Source: Kribbella sandramycini
GTDB lineage: Bacteria > Actinomycetota > Actinomycetes > Propionibacteriales > Kribbellaceae
Direction: 5' to 3'
Length of the DNA stretch: 64,000 bases
Assembly: GCF_013131805.1 (NCBI RefSeq)
Contig: NZ_JABJRC010000003.1
Location: 744,001 to 808,000 of the forward strand
Shown here: in pieces, positions 16,114 through 24,137 of the stretch
How the letters are laid out: the number at the start of each line of letters is the position of its first letter
Numbering within the stretch: position 1 is the stretch's first letter
The notes under the pieces: generated by a model
Database searches by the model: none
What the model was told of the DNA's origin: nothing
Seen by the model: only the letters and a program-made list of their open reading frames with translations
Program-made: the position numbers and the translations under genes

Positions 16114-16356
16114 ACCGGACTCGTTGTTCTCGCCGTACTCGTACTGGCCGTGATCGCGGCGCTCGAGGTCAGCCACCGTCGGCACCCCGCCGACCTGCAG
16201 GGCTCCCCCGACGACCGTGACCTGGCCCGGACCAAGCTGGACCTGCTCGCCCTCGGCGGCGCGGCCAAGCCCTTCACCCACAAACCCACCACCACTCCGG
16301 CGGGCGTCCGCCGCATCCACATTGCGCGGGTGCACCAGGGCCGGCACGCTGCCTGA
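16111..16356 (+). CDS. Small single-helix membrane protein, unknown
   Basis: 81 residues: a hydrophobic helix at residues 3-20 (GLVVLAVLVLAVIAALEV), then a charged tail rich in Arg, His and Pro. I do not recognise a family. ATG 16111 is preferred to ATG 16099 because its leader mirrors that of the divergent GlxA gene. Codon use is typical of the region, which supports a real gene. Confidence 0.6.
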   Translation: MTGLVVLAVLVLAVIAALEVSHRRHPADLQGSPDDRDLARTKLDLLALGGAAKPFTHKPTTTPAGVRRIHIARVHQGRHAA

Positions 16357-16406
16357 CCGGGCAAAACCAGGCGCGCGCTCACGGGCCGGGATGCGACAGT
16401 CGGCCC

Positions 16407-17216
16407 GTGAGCGACTACCGGGAGATCAACCAGGCCAGCTGGGACGAGCGCGTGCCCGCGCATGCGGCGGCGCCCAGCTACCACGTGGCCGAGTTCCAGC
16501 AGGACCCGTCGTACCTGAGCGAGGTCGTGCGGTTCGACCGCCCGCGGCTCGGTGATATCGCGGGCCTGCGCGGCGTCCACCTGCAGTGCCATATCGGCAC
16601 CGACACGGCGTCGCTGGCGCGGCTCGGCGCGCGGATGAGCGGGCTGGACTTCTCGCCGCCCGCGGTGGCCCAGGCGCAGGCCTTCACTCAAGGTCTGGGG
16701 CTGGACGTCGACTTCCACGTCGGCGATGTGTACGACGCGGTCGGCATTCTGGGCGCTTCGGCGTACGACCTGGTCTACACCGGGATCGGCGCGCTCTGCT
16801 GGCTGCCGGATATCAACCGGTGGGCGCAGACCGTGGCCGGGCTGCTGAAACCCGGCGGCCGGCTGTTCATCCGGGAAGGGCACCCGATGCTGTGGTCGCT
16901 CGACGACGACTCCTCGCTGAAGTTCAGCTATTTCGAACGCGAGGAGCCGCTGGTCTTCAACGAGGGCGGTACGTACGCCGATACGGACGCCGTGTTCACG
17001 GCCAACCTGACCCACGAGTGGAATCACGGGCTCGGGGAGACCATCACCGCCGTCCAGAACGCCGGGCTGGTGTTCGACTCACTGGCCGAGCATGACAGCG
17101 CGCCCTGGAACGCGCTGCCTGGCCTGATGACCATGGATGGTGCCGGTGAGTGGCGTCTCACCGACAACCCCGAGCGTCTCGCGGCGACCTACACACTGCA
17201 GGCCCACAAGGTTTAG
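16407..17216 (+). CDS. Class I SAM-dependent methyltransferase
   Basis: 269 residues. Begins SDYREINQASWDERVPAH, a pattern of a known actinobacterial methyltransferase group. Motif I is atypical (GVHLQCHIGTDTASLARLGA with the acidic end of strand 2 in GLDFSP), followed by a DLVYTGIGALCWLPD strand 4 and LLKPGGRLFIREGHPM. The methyl acceptor is unknown. GTG start at 16407. Its last 4 bp overlap the convergent small gene. Confidence 0.87.
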   Translation: MSDYREINQASWDERVPAHAAAPSYHVAEFQQDPSYLSEVVRFDRPRLGDIAGLRGVHLQCHIGTDTASLARLGARMSGLDFSPPAVAQAQAFTQGLGLDVDFHVGDVYDAVGILGASAYDLVYTGIGALCWLPDINRWAQTVAGLLKPGGRLFIREGHPMLWSLDDDSSLKFSYFEREEPLVFNEGGTYADTDAVFTANLTHEWNHGLGETITAVQNAGLVFDSLAEHDSAPWNALPGLMTMDGAGEWRLTDNPERLAATYTLQAHKV

Positions 17217-17359
17217 TGCGAGCGGCGCTGCTGCTGGAGCTTCTGGAACGCCTGCTTGATCTTCTGCTGGTTCTGCGGCTTGCTCAGCTCACGCTGGGCA
17301 ATCTGCACGACCTTGGCGACGACAGCGCCCTTGATCAGGTTCTTCACCAAGCCTCCCAT
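17213..17359 (-). CDS. Small basic helical protein, 48 residues
   Basis: MGGLVKNLIKGAVVAKVVQI followed by a Gln/Lys-rich helix ending QQQRRSH. A strong GAGGAGG site lies just upstream of ATG 17359, which decides the start; the frame continues upstream without a site. The amphipathic N-terminus and basic tail suggest a membrane- or nucleic-acid-associated small protein. Family not recognised. Confidence 0.65.
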   Translation of the reverse strand: MGGLVKNLIKGAVVAKVVQIAQRELSKPQNQQKIKQAFQKLQQQRRSH

Positions 17360-17462
17360 CGGGGCCTCCTCTTTCTTCTTACCGTCGACATTAGCGACCT
17401 GCGCAACCTGTCTCCATGGGTGAGAACCCGAAACTGTCCCTGGTATCGGGCACACTGGTTGG

Positions 17463-18320
17463 GTGCCTGAGTTGCCGGAGGTCGAGTCGCTGGCGGTGTT
17501 CCTGCGGGAGCGCGCCGTCGGGCGGGCGTTCGTGCGCGCCGACATCACCGCGATCAGCGCGCTGAAAACCTACGACCCGCCGGTCTCGGCGCTGGTCGGG
17601 CTGCTGATCGACGACGTCCAGCGGCATGGCAAGTTCCTCGACTTCTCCGCCCAAGGCGTCCATCTGGTCATCCACCTGGCCCGGGCGGGCTGGCTGCGCT
17701 GGCGCGACGAGCAGTCCACGGCGCTGATCCGGCCCGGTAAGGGCCCGATCGCGTTGCGGACGGCCTTCGACGACGGCTCCGGCTTCGACCTGACCGAGGC
17801 CGGCACGCAGAAGAAGCTCGCTGTGTACGTCGTCCGCGACCCGGCCGAGGTGCCGGGTGTCGCCCGCCTCGGCCCGGAGCCGTTCACGCTGTCCCTCGAC
17901 GAGTTCGGCGCGATCCTGAAACAGGCCGGTCGCGTGCAGCTGAAGGGCGTGCTGCGCAACCAGTCGGTGATCGCCGGGATCGGGAACGCCTACTCCGACG
18001 AGATCCTGCACGTCGCGAAGATGAGCCCGTTCAAACCCGCGTCGAACCTCACCGACGACGAGCTGAAGACCTTGTACGACGCCATGCGCGAAACCCTGCA
18101 GGATGCGGTGAATCGCTCGGCCGGCCTCGCCGTCCAGGATTTGAAGTCCGAGAAGAAGTCCGGCCTGCGGGTGCACGGGCGGACGGGCCAGAAGTGCCCG
18201 GTCTGCGGTGATGTCGTCCGCGAGGTCAGCTTCGCCGACTCCTCCCTGCAGTACTGCGCGACCTGTCAGACCGGCGGTAAACCGCTGGCCGACCGGCGCA
18301 TGTCCAAACTGCTGAAATGA
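17463..18320 (+). CDS. Fpg/Nei family DNA glycosylase
   Basis: 285 residues. Starts VPELPEVE, so Pro2 and Glu3 (catalytic after Met removal) are present. The H2TH domain contains NQSVIAGIGNAYSDEILHVA, and the C-terminal zinc finger has cysteines at about 245, 248, 265 and 268. It excises oxidised bases and nicks the strand by beta/delta elimination in base excision repair. Which substrate branch (Fpg or Nei) is not decided by eye. Confidence 0.92.
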   Translation: MPELPEVESLAVFLRERAVGRAFVRADITAISALKTYDPPVSALVGLLIDDVQRHGKFLDFSAQGVHLVIHLARAGWLRWRDEQSTALIRPGKGPIALRTAFDDGSGFDLTEAGTQKKLAVYVVRDPAEVPGVARLGPEPFTLSLDEFGAILKQAGRVQLKGVLRNQSVIAGIGNAYSDEILHVAKMSPFKPASNLTDDELKTLYDAMRETLQDAVNRSAGLAVQDLKSEKKSGLRVHGRTGQKCPVCGDVVREVSFADSSLQYCATCQTGGKPLADRRMSKLLK

Positions 18321-18326
18321 AGGATC

Positions 18327-18364
18327 GCGCCGGGAGGAAGCGGGGCGGTGCCCCCTCCCGGCGC
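18327..18364. terminator. Strong bidirectional terminator
   Basis: GCGCCGGGAGG pairs perfectly with CCTCCCGGCGC over 11 bp; the loop itself can form GGGGC-GGT-GCCCC. It sits between the convergent glycosylase and protease genes, whose stops are 52 bp apart. Confidence 0.8.
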
Positions 18365-18372
18365 CATTGCCA

Positions 18373-19338
18373 TCAGGTGGTCATCAGGTCGAACATCGCC
18401 TTTACGTCGGCGGAGTTCGGGGTGGCGAGCAGGGTCGGCGTCCCGCTGGTGGTGCGGCGGGAGGTCTCGGCCCAGACGTAGCCGAGGTTCTGGTTGATCC
18501 GGTCCTTGAGCCACGGGCCGCCGCTGGCGCCGCCGTTCATCCCGCAGGTCAGGGCGGCGTCGGTCGAACCCCAGGCGTAGGTGTTGCCGTCGCAGTAGTA
18601 CGGCACCTGGCCGTTGTACGGCGGCTCGGCCGGCCAGCCCCAGATCCGGGTGTTGGCCTGGCTGCGGCCGTTACCCCAGACGAGGCCGTTACCGCCGACG
18701 GCGTCCACCACGTTCACGTTGTTGCGCTTCTGCAGCGTGATGAACGCCTGGTCGTGGCTGAAGTCGCTGCTGTTGATCCACGAGTTGAACGTGCGGGCGT
18801 TGCTCCAGTTGTAGGCGCCGTACCCGGAGTTGCCGTTGTAGTAGGCCGGCGCGAAGACGAAGTTCGCGTGCCAGCCGCCACCCGCGCCGCTGTGTACGCA
18901 GTGGCCGGCCGTGACGATCAGGTTCTTGTAGTTGTTGTTGATCGTCGACGCCGAGCAGACGTAGTTGGCGCCGTTCTTGGTGAAGAACAGCTTGCCCGCG
19001 GTGCTCGGGACCGGGTCGGCGTCCGGCCCGCGCAGCTTCGGCGCGACCGGGTGCGACGCGACGCCGCTCGAGGTGTCGGTGGTCTTGGCGGCCGGGCCGG
19101 GTTTGTCGACGGTGATGTCGTACGGAATGGCGTTGGCCATCTTCTCGGCGGTCCAGTAGCCGGTCGCCTCGATGGCGCCGGCCGGAACCTTGGACGGATT
19201 CGCCGGGGCCTGGATGGCCGATGTCGACGCGGCCGGCGGGGCGGCGTCCGGGGCCGCGACCGCGGTGGCCACCGCGCCACCGCTGATCAGGACGCCGGCG
19301 ACGAGCAGCCGGGCGAATCTGGGCATGGGATTACGCAT
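18373..19338 (-). CDS. Secreted trypsin-like serine protease
   Basis: 321 residues. Signal peptide at 1-30 (RFARLLVAGVLISGG, ending AVAAP), then an Ala/Pro-rich propeptide-like region to about 110. The chymotrypsin-fold triad is visible: His146 in VTAGHC, Asp196 in SHDQAFI, Ser272 in GMNGGASGGPW. Cys128/Cys147 probably form the usual disulfide near His. GAGGAG lies upstream of ATG 19338. Likely an extracellular, possibly self-processed protease. Confidence 0.92.
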   Translation of the reverse strand: MRNPMPRFARLLVAGVLISGGAVATAVAAPDAAPPAASTSAIQAPANPSKVPAGAIEATGYWTAEKMANAIPYDITVDKPGPAAKTTDTSSGVASHPVAPKLRGPDADPVPSTAGKLFFTKNGANYVCSASTINNNYKNLIVTAGHCVHSGAGGGWHANFVFAPAYYNGNSGYGAYNWSNARTFNSWINSSDFSHDQAFITLQKRNNVNVVDAVGGNGLVWGNGRSQANTRIWGWPAEPPYNGQVPYYCDGNTYAWGSTDAALTCGMNGGASGGPWLKDRINQNLGYVWAETSRRTTSGTPTLLATPNSADVKAMFDLMTT

Positions 19339-19481
19339 GACGAGCTCTCCTCTATTGGGGCGGTAACAGAGTCGAATCAGTCACTGTTCTCACAGGACCG
19401 GTCACGCCCAGTAGAGTGCAAGCGCTCTCTCGACGCAACGGCTCGAATGTGAGCAATTGTTAGGTCTGACATCATCAGGGC

Positions 19482-19805
19482 ATGTTCCAGAATCAGCAGA
19501 TCCCCTCGGTCGTCCTGGCCGATCTCGACGACGCCCTGCTCGCGGAGGCCTTCGTACTGGACGTCCGGGAGCCGGACGAGTGGGCCCGCGGACATATCGA
19601 GGGTGCCACCCACATCCCGCTCGGCGACCTGCAGGAGCGGGTCGGCGAGGTGCCGAACGACCAGAAAGTGCTCTGCGTCTGCGCGGTCGGCGGCCGCTCC
19701 GGCATGGCCACCCAGTTCCTGAACTCGGTCGGCCGCGAGGCGATCAACCTGGACGGCGGGATGCACGCCTGGCAGACCGCCGGGCGCCCGGTCAGCACCG
19801 ACTGA
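19482..19805 (+). CDS. Rhodanese-like domain protein
   Basis: 107 residues, a single rhodanese domain. DVREPDEWARGHIEGATHIPLGD is the family entry motif (quoted in part for recognition), and the active loop CAVGGRS carries the catalytic Cys that can hold a persulfide. C-terminus LDGGMHAWQTAG is typical. It probably handles sulfur transfer in the cytosol; no partner gene is adjacent. Confidence 0.93.
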   Translation: MFQNQQIPSVVLADLDDALLAEAFVLDVREPDEWARGHIEGATHIPLGDLQERVGEVPNDQKVLCVCAVGGRSGMATQFLNSVGREAINLDGGMHAWQTAGRPVSTD

Positions 19806-19810
19806 TTCAC

Positions 19811-19835
19811 CTTCCGTTCGGGAAGAAAACCTTCC
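19811..19835. promoter_or_regulatory. Two mutually exclusive small stem-loops
   Basis: CTTCC, GGAAG and CTTCC occur in order at 19811, 19821 and 19831, so the middle element can pair with either neighbour. The first pair followed by AAAA could terminate the rhodanese transcript. Weak stems, so tentative. Confidence 0.35.
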
Positions 19836-19845
19836 GCTTGGGCAT

Positions 19846-19867
19846 CGGTGACGTTACTTTGTCACCG
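19846..19867. promoter_or_regulatory. Inverted repeat upstream of the secreted glycosidase gene
   Basis: CGGTGAC-N8-GTCACCG, a perfect 7-bp repeat 22 bp before the GTG start at 19890. The spacing suits a dimeric regulator; which one is unknown. Confidence 0.45.
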
Positions 19868-19889
19868 GTGTCCAACCTGGGAGGCTCTT

Positions 19890-22800
19890 GTGTCGCTCGT
19901 CCGTCCTGCCGGTACCGCGCTGGCGCTCGGCGCTCTGCTCGCCGGGGCCGCCCTCAGTCCGGCGTCCGCTGACCCTGGGTTGGCCGGTGACGGCGTCGTC
20001 GCCAGTCGCCAGGACAGCCCGGTCGCGCCCGGCGTTACGTACACCTCCTTCGAGCGTCTCGACCCGCGCGGGTGGCTGCGTGGCGACCTGCTCAGCACCG
20101 ACCTCAGCAAGCGTGGTGTGACGGTCGACTACGTCAACACCGGCAAAGTCTCCGGCGGTACGCCGCTCAGTCAGCAGCTCGCCCGGAAGGGCGCGATCGC
20201 CGGCGTCAACGGCGACTTCTTCGACATCAACGACACCACCGCGCCGCTCGGCGTCGGGATCGAGCAGAGCGGTCGGCTGATCAACGCGCCGGCTGCCGGA
20301 CACAACGACACCGCGGTGATCGGCAAGGACGGCCTCGGCCGGATCGCCCAGCTCTTCCTGCAGGGCACGGCGATCGACGACGACGCCGTCAAACTCGCCC
20401 TCACCAACCTGAACTCGCCGTCCGTCGACGCCGGCGGGATCGGCCTCTACACGCCGGAGTGGGGTGACGTCGCGCGGGGTCGAACCGTCGACGGCGTCCA
20501 GGCGGTTCGCGAGGTCGTCCTGCGGGGCGGCGTGGTTGTCTCGTCGGCCGCCGCGCCCGGTACGACGGCTCTGGCGGCGAACGAGCAAGCCCTGATCGGC
20601 CGGGATGCGGGCGCCGCTGCGCTCGAGGCGTTCGAGCTGGGTGACAAGGTCGACGTCGAGTACGGCGTCCGTCCGGATGCATCCGCGGTCGCGGTCGGGA
20701 TCAGCGGCAATGTCCCGCTGGCGAAGGACGGGCAGGTGCCGGCCGACGTACCGGACGCCGATCTCGCGCCGCGGACCGCGATCGGTTTCGACGCCGCCGG
20801 GAAGCGGATGATCCTGCTCACCGTCGACGGCCGGGCGACCGGCTCCCGCGGGTTGTCGCTCAAGGAGATGGGTCAGCTGATGATCGGCCTCGGGGCCGAT
20901 GACGCGCTGAACCTGGACGGCGGCGGTTCGTCGACGATGCTCGCCCGGACGCCGGGCAAGGCCGCGCCGCAGGTCGTCAACGCGACCTCGGACGGCGGTG
21001 AGCGGGTCATTCCGAACGGGCTCGGCCTGCTGCCGGTCAAGGGGTCGGGCAAGCTGAAGGGCTACCGGATCGAGGCGCTCGGCACTGCGGCGGCGACGCC
21101 GGACGCCGACCTCTCGCGCAGCTCGCGCGTGCTGACCGGGCTCAGCCGGGTGCTGACCGCGAGTGGGCACGATGAGACATACGCGCCGGCGTCCGGTACG
21201 CCGTACTGGTTCGCGGGTGGCGCGGTGCGGGTCGATCAGCGTGGCGTCGTCACCGGCCGGCGGGCCGGAGATGTGGTCGTCACGGCGGCGCGTGGTGCGG
21301 CGAGCGGGAGGTTTCCGATGACGGTGCTCGGGGCGCCGGTCCGGTTGGCGCCGTCGACGCGGCAGGTCTCCCTGGCGGATTCCGCGGCGAAGGGCTTCTT
21401 CGCGATCGACGGGTACGACGCCGACGGCTTCGGGACCTGGGTCGAGCCGCGGGACGTCAAACTGGCTTACGATCCGGCGCTCGTCAAAGTGGTTGCTAAA
21501 GGCAATGGCTTCGAGGTCAACGCCTTGAGTGACGAGGCGGTGTCGGCGGTGGTGACCGCGACGGTCGGGTCGCTGTCGACGCAGCTCAGTGTGACCTCGG
21601 GCTTGGCGTCGACTGTGGTGGACGAGCTGGACGACGTCACGAAGTGGGCTGCGAACGCCGTACCGGCCGGTGCGGCGACGGCGTCGCGTTCGGCGGCCGA
21701 AGGGCATGACGGCGGGCAGGCGATCGCGCTCGACTATTCGCTGACCGGGAGTACGGCGACGCGGGCGGCGTACCTCGCGCAGACTCCGCAGCAGACGCTG
21801 CCCGGGCAGCCGCAGAAGCTCGGCGCGTGGGTCTACGGTGATGGCAAGGGCGCTTGGCTGCGGGCCAACGCGTACGCCGCCGGCGGTGGCTCCGCGCAGA
21901 CGCTGAACCTCGCGGCCGCCGTCGACTGGGTCGGCTGGAAGTACGTCGAGGCGGATATCCCGCCGGGGTTGGCGATGCCGCTGCGGTTCTGGCGGATCTA
22001 CGTGGTGGAGACCGTGCCGACCCGGCAGTACTCGGGCCGGATCGTCATCGACGACCTGACGCTGCGCAGCGCGCCGCCGGTGACGATGGCGCCGCCGGCG
22101 AAGGTGATCGACCCGATGGTCGTCACCGACGGCTCGGTGCGCGGCTGGAAGTTCGCCGTCATGTCGGACGCTCAGTTCACCGCCGACAACCCGGACTCGG
22201 ACATCGTCCAGCAGGCCCGGCGGACGATCCGCGAAGTCCTCGCCCAGCACCCGGACTTCCTGATCATCAACGGCGACTTCGTCGACCGCGCCTTCGGCCC
22301 CGATATCGCGCTGGCCAAACGCATCCTCGACGAGGAGGTCGCCGGTCGGCTGCCCGTCCACTACGTCCCCGGCAACCACGAAACCTACGGCCCCGGCGAC
22401 CTCTCCGAGTGGACCAAGGTCTTCGGCCCGCACACCAGCACCTTCGACCACAAGGGCACCCGGTTCGTCCTGCGCGACTCCTCGCTCGGCTCCTTCCGGG
22501 CCGGCAGCTTCGCCCAGATCCTCGACCTCAAAGCCCAGCTGGACGACGCCGCCCGCACCCGCGCGATCCGCAACGTCGTCGTCCTCGCCCACCACCCCGT
22601 CAACGACCCCTCCCCCACCCAGAACTCCCAACTCGCCGACCGCAAAGAAGCAACCCTCCTGGTCAACTGGCTGGCCGACTTCCACGCCAAAACCGGCAAA
22701 GGCGCCGCCTACCTCGCCGCCCACGCCGGCACCTTCGCCGCCACCCGCACCGACGGCGTCCTCCTCCCCCTCACCGGCAATTCAGGAAAAGGCCCAGCCG

Positions 22801-23183
22801 CAGCCCCCGACGAGGGCGGCTTCACCGGCTGGGCCCTAGTAGGCATCGCACCTAAGTCCGACTGGTTGCAGCTTGAGTTCCGTCCGCACGTGGACTCTCT
22901 TGAACTGAAAGCCCCGACTGATCTTCGTCGTGGGGAGGTTGCGGCCGCGTCGGCCACCGTCGTGCAGGACGGTCGTCGGGTGCCGGTGGCGTTCCCGGTG
23001 TCAGCCGACTGGGCGGGTTCTCTTCAGCTCCACGTTGGGTCGGCTTCGACCGCGCCGTTCTGGGCTGTTGCTGCGTTCGACCCGGCGACCGGCAAGCTGA
23101 CCGCGCTCCGCCCGGGGAGCGCGGAGCTGCGAGTGACGGTGAACGGGGTGACGAAGAGCGCGAGTGTCAAGGTCGGCTGGTGA
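19890..23183 (+). CDS. Secreted phosphodiester glycosidase / metallophosphoesterase, multidomain
   Basis: 1097 residues. Signal peptide at about 1-27 (ALALGALLAGAALSPASA). An NAGPA-like phosphodiester glycosidase domain occupies about 60-400 with GAIAGVNGDFFDIN and LNLDGGGSSTML. Ig-like and carbohydrate-binding-like beta regions follow, then a calcineurin-like phosphoesterase from about 750 with INGDFVDR, YVPGNHE and VLAHHP. Its first metal motif is SDAQ rather than SDxH. A beta-rich C-terminus ends the chain. It probably releases phosphate or sugar from extracellular phosphodiesters. GTG 19890 has GGGAGG 5 bp upstream. Confidence 0.87.
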   Translation: MSLVRPAGTALALGALLAGAALSPASADPGLAGDGVVASRQDSPVAPGVTYTSFERLDPRGWLRGDLLSTDLSKRGVTVDYVNTGKVSGGTPLSQQLARKGAIAGVNGDFFDINDTTAPLGVGIEQSGRLINAPAAGHNDTAVIGKDGLGRIAQLFLQGTAIDDDAVKLALTNLNSPSVDAGGIGLYTPEWGDVARGRTVDGVQAVREVVLRGGVVVSSAAAPGTTALAANEQALIGRDAGAAALEAFELGDKVDVEYGVRPDASAVAVGISGNVPLAKDGQVPADVPDADLAPRTAIGFDAAGKRMILLTVDGRATGSRGLSLKEMGQLMIGLGADDALNLDGGGSSTMLARTPGKAAPQVVNATSDGGERVIPNGLGLLPVKGSGKLKGYRIEALGTAAATPDADLSRSSRVLTGLSRVLTASGHDETYAPASGTPYWFAGGAVRVDQRGVVTGRRAGDVVVTAARGAASGRFPMTVLGAPVRLAPSTRQVSLADSAAKGFFAIDGYDADGFGTWVEPRDVKLAYDPALVKVVAKGNGFEVNALSDEAVSAVVTATVGSLSTQLSVTSGLASTVVDELDDVTKWAANAVPAGAATASRSAAEGHDGGQAIALDYSLTGSTATRAAYLAQTPQQTLPGQPQKLGAWVYGDGKGAWLRANAYAAGGGSAQTLNLAAAVDWVGWKYVEADIPPGLAMPLRFWRIYVVETVPTRQYSGRIVIDDLTLRSAPPVTMAPPAKVIDPMVVTDGSVRGWKFAVMSDAQFTADNPDSDIVQQARRTIREVLAQHPDFLIINGDFVDRAFGPDIALAKRILDEEVAGRLPVHYVPGNHETYGPGDLSEWTKVFGPHTSTFDHKGTRFVLRDSSLGSFRAGSFAQILDLKAQLDDAARTRAIRNVVVLAHHPVNDPSPTQNSQLADRKEATLLVNWLADFHAKTGKGAAYLAAHAGTFAATRTDGVLLPLTGNSGKGPAAAPDEGGFTGWALVGIAPKSDWLQLEFRPHVDSLELKAPTDLRRGEVAAASATVVQDGRRVPVAFPVSADWAGSLQLHVGSASTAPFWAVAAFDPATGKLTALRPGSAELRVTVNGVTKSASVKVGW

Positions 23184-23210
23184 GCTGTGGGTTCGAGTAG
23201 CGTCTTCCCA

Positions 23211-24137
23211 GTGACTGAACCGATCGTTCCGCGGCCGCTGCGCGCAGGTGACCGAATCGCCGTGGTGGCGCCGTCAGGGCGGATTCGGGCCGATCGGTTG
23301 GAGCAAGGCAGCCAACACCTCAAGGCGTGGGGTCTTGAGGTCGAGGTGCTGCCGTCGGTGCTCGCCGGGCACGAGCGGTTCAACTACCTGGCTGCGGACG
23401 ACGACGCGCGAGCCACCGACTTCCGGACGGCGTGGCTCGACGAGCGGTTCGCTGCGGTGTTCTGTGCACGCGGCGGGTACGGCGTCCAGCGGATGCTCGA
23501 TGCGGTCGACTTCGACGAGTTGGTCGCCGTACCGAAGTGGTTCGTCGGTTTCAGCGACATCACCGCGCTGCACGAGCCGCTGAACGCCCGTGGTCTGGTG
23601 ACGCTCCACGGTCCGATGGCCGCGGCAGTTGAGCAGCTGGGGGTAGAGGAGGGCAGAGCGCGCCTGCACGACCTCCTGTTCACACCAGAGCGCGTCACCG
23701 ACCTACTAGCTCCCCGCGGCGCCCGTACCGTCGTCGGTGGGGTGGCGGACGGCGTACTGCGCGGCGGCAACCTCGCTCTGCTCGCAACCAGCATCGGTAC
23801 GCCGACCTACGCACCCCCGGCCGGCATCGTCCTCCTCGAGGACGTCAGCGAGCAGGGCTACCGGATCGACCGCATGCTCACCCAACTGCTGCGCGCCGGC
23901 TGGTTCGACCAGGTGACCGGAGTGGTCATCGGCGACTTCAGCGACGCCGACGACCAAGGGCTCGCGGCGGACGTCATCCGCGAGCGCCTCGAACCACTCG
24001 GAGTGCCGATGATCGAAGGCGCGGCCGTCGGCCACGAGGACCTGAACCTCGCCGTCCCGCTGGGCCTGCCGGTCCGGCTCGACGCGACGGCCGCGACACT
24101 TACCGCGTTGTGGCCAGGTGCTCCCGCAGAAAGCTGA
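23211..24137 (+). CDS. LD-carboxypeptidase (S66 family, MccF/LdcA-like)
   Basis: 308 residues. Serine-type S66 peptidase: nucleophile Ser115 in FVGFSDITAL, RGGYGVQRMLDAVD before it, EDVSEQGYRIDRMLTQLL, and GHEDLNLAVPLG near the end with the catalytic His. The family trims L,D bonds in peptidoglycan peptides or inactivates microcin-type toxins. GTG 23211 gives the standard N-terminus; GTG 23187 in the same frame is possible and would sit 3 bp after the previous stop. It overlaps the convergent S9 peptidase by 38 bp. Confidence 0.9.
   Translation: MTEPIVPRPLRAGDRIAVVAPSGRIRADRLEQGSQHLKAWGLEVEVLPSVLAGHERFNYLAADDDARATDFRTAWLDERFAAVFCARGGYGVQRMLDAVDFDELVAVPKWFVGFSDITALHEPLNARGLVTLHGPMAAAVEQLGVEEGRARLHDLLFTPERVTDLLAPRGARTVVGGVADGVLRGGNLALLATSIGTPTYAPPAGIVLLEDVSEQGYRIDRMLTQLLRAGWFDQVTGVVIGDFSDADDQGLAADVIRERLEPLGVPMIEGAAVGHEDLNLAVPLGLPVRLDATAATLTALWPGAPAES

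Noticed and set aside
19854..22724. Very long open frame on the minus strand, about 950 codons, opposite the secreted glycosidase
   Set aside because: Its translation is low-complexity Arg/Gly-rich with no domain, and the + strand has a signal peptide and recognisable catalytic motifs. It is a mirror of GC-rich codon bias.
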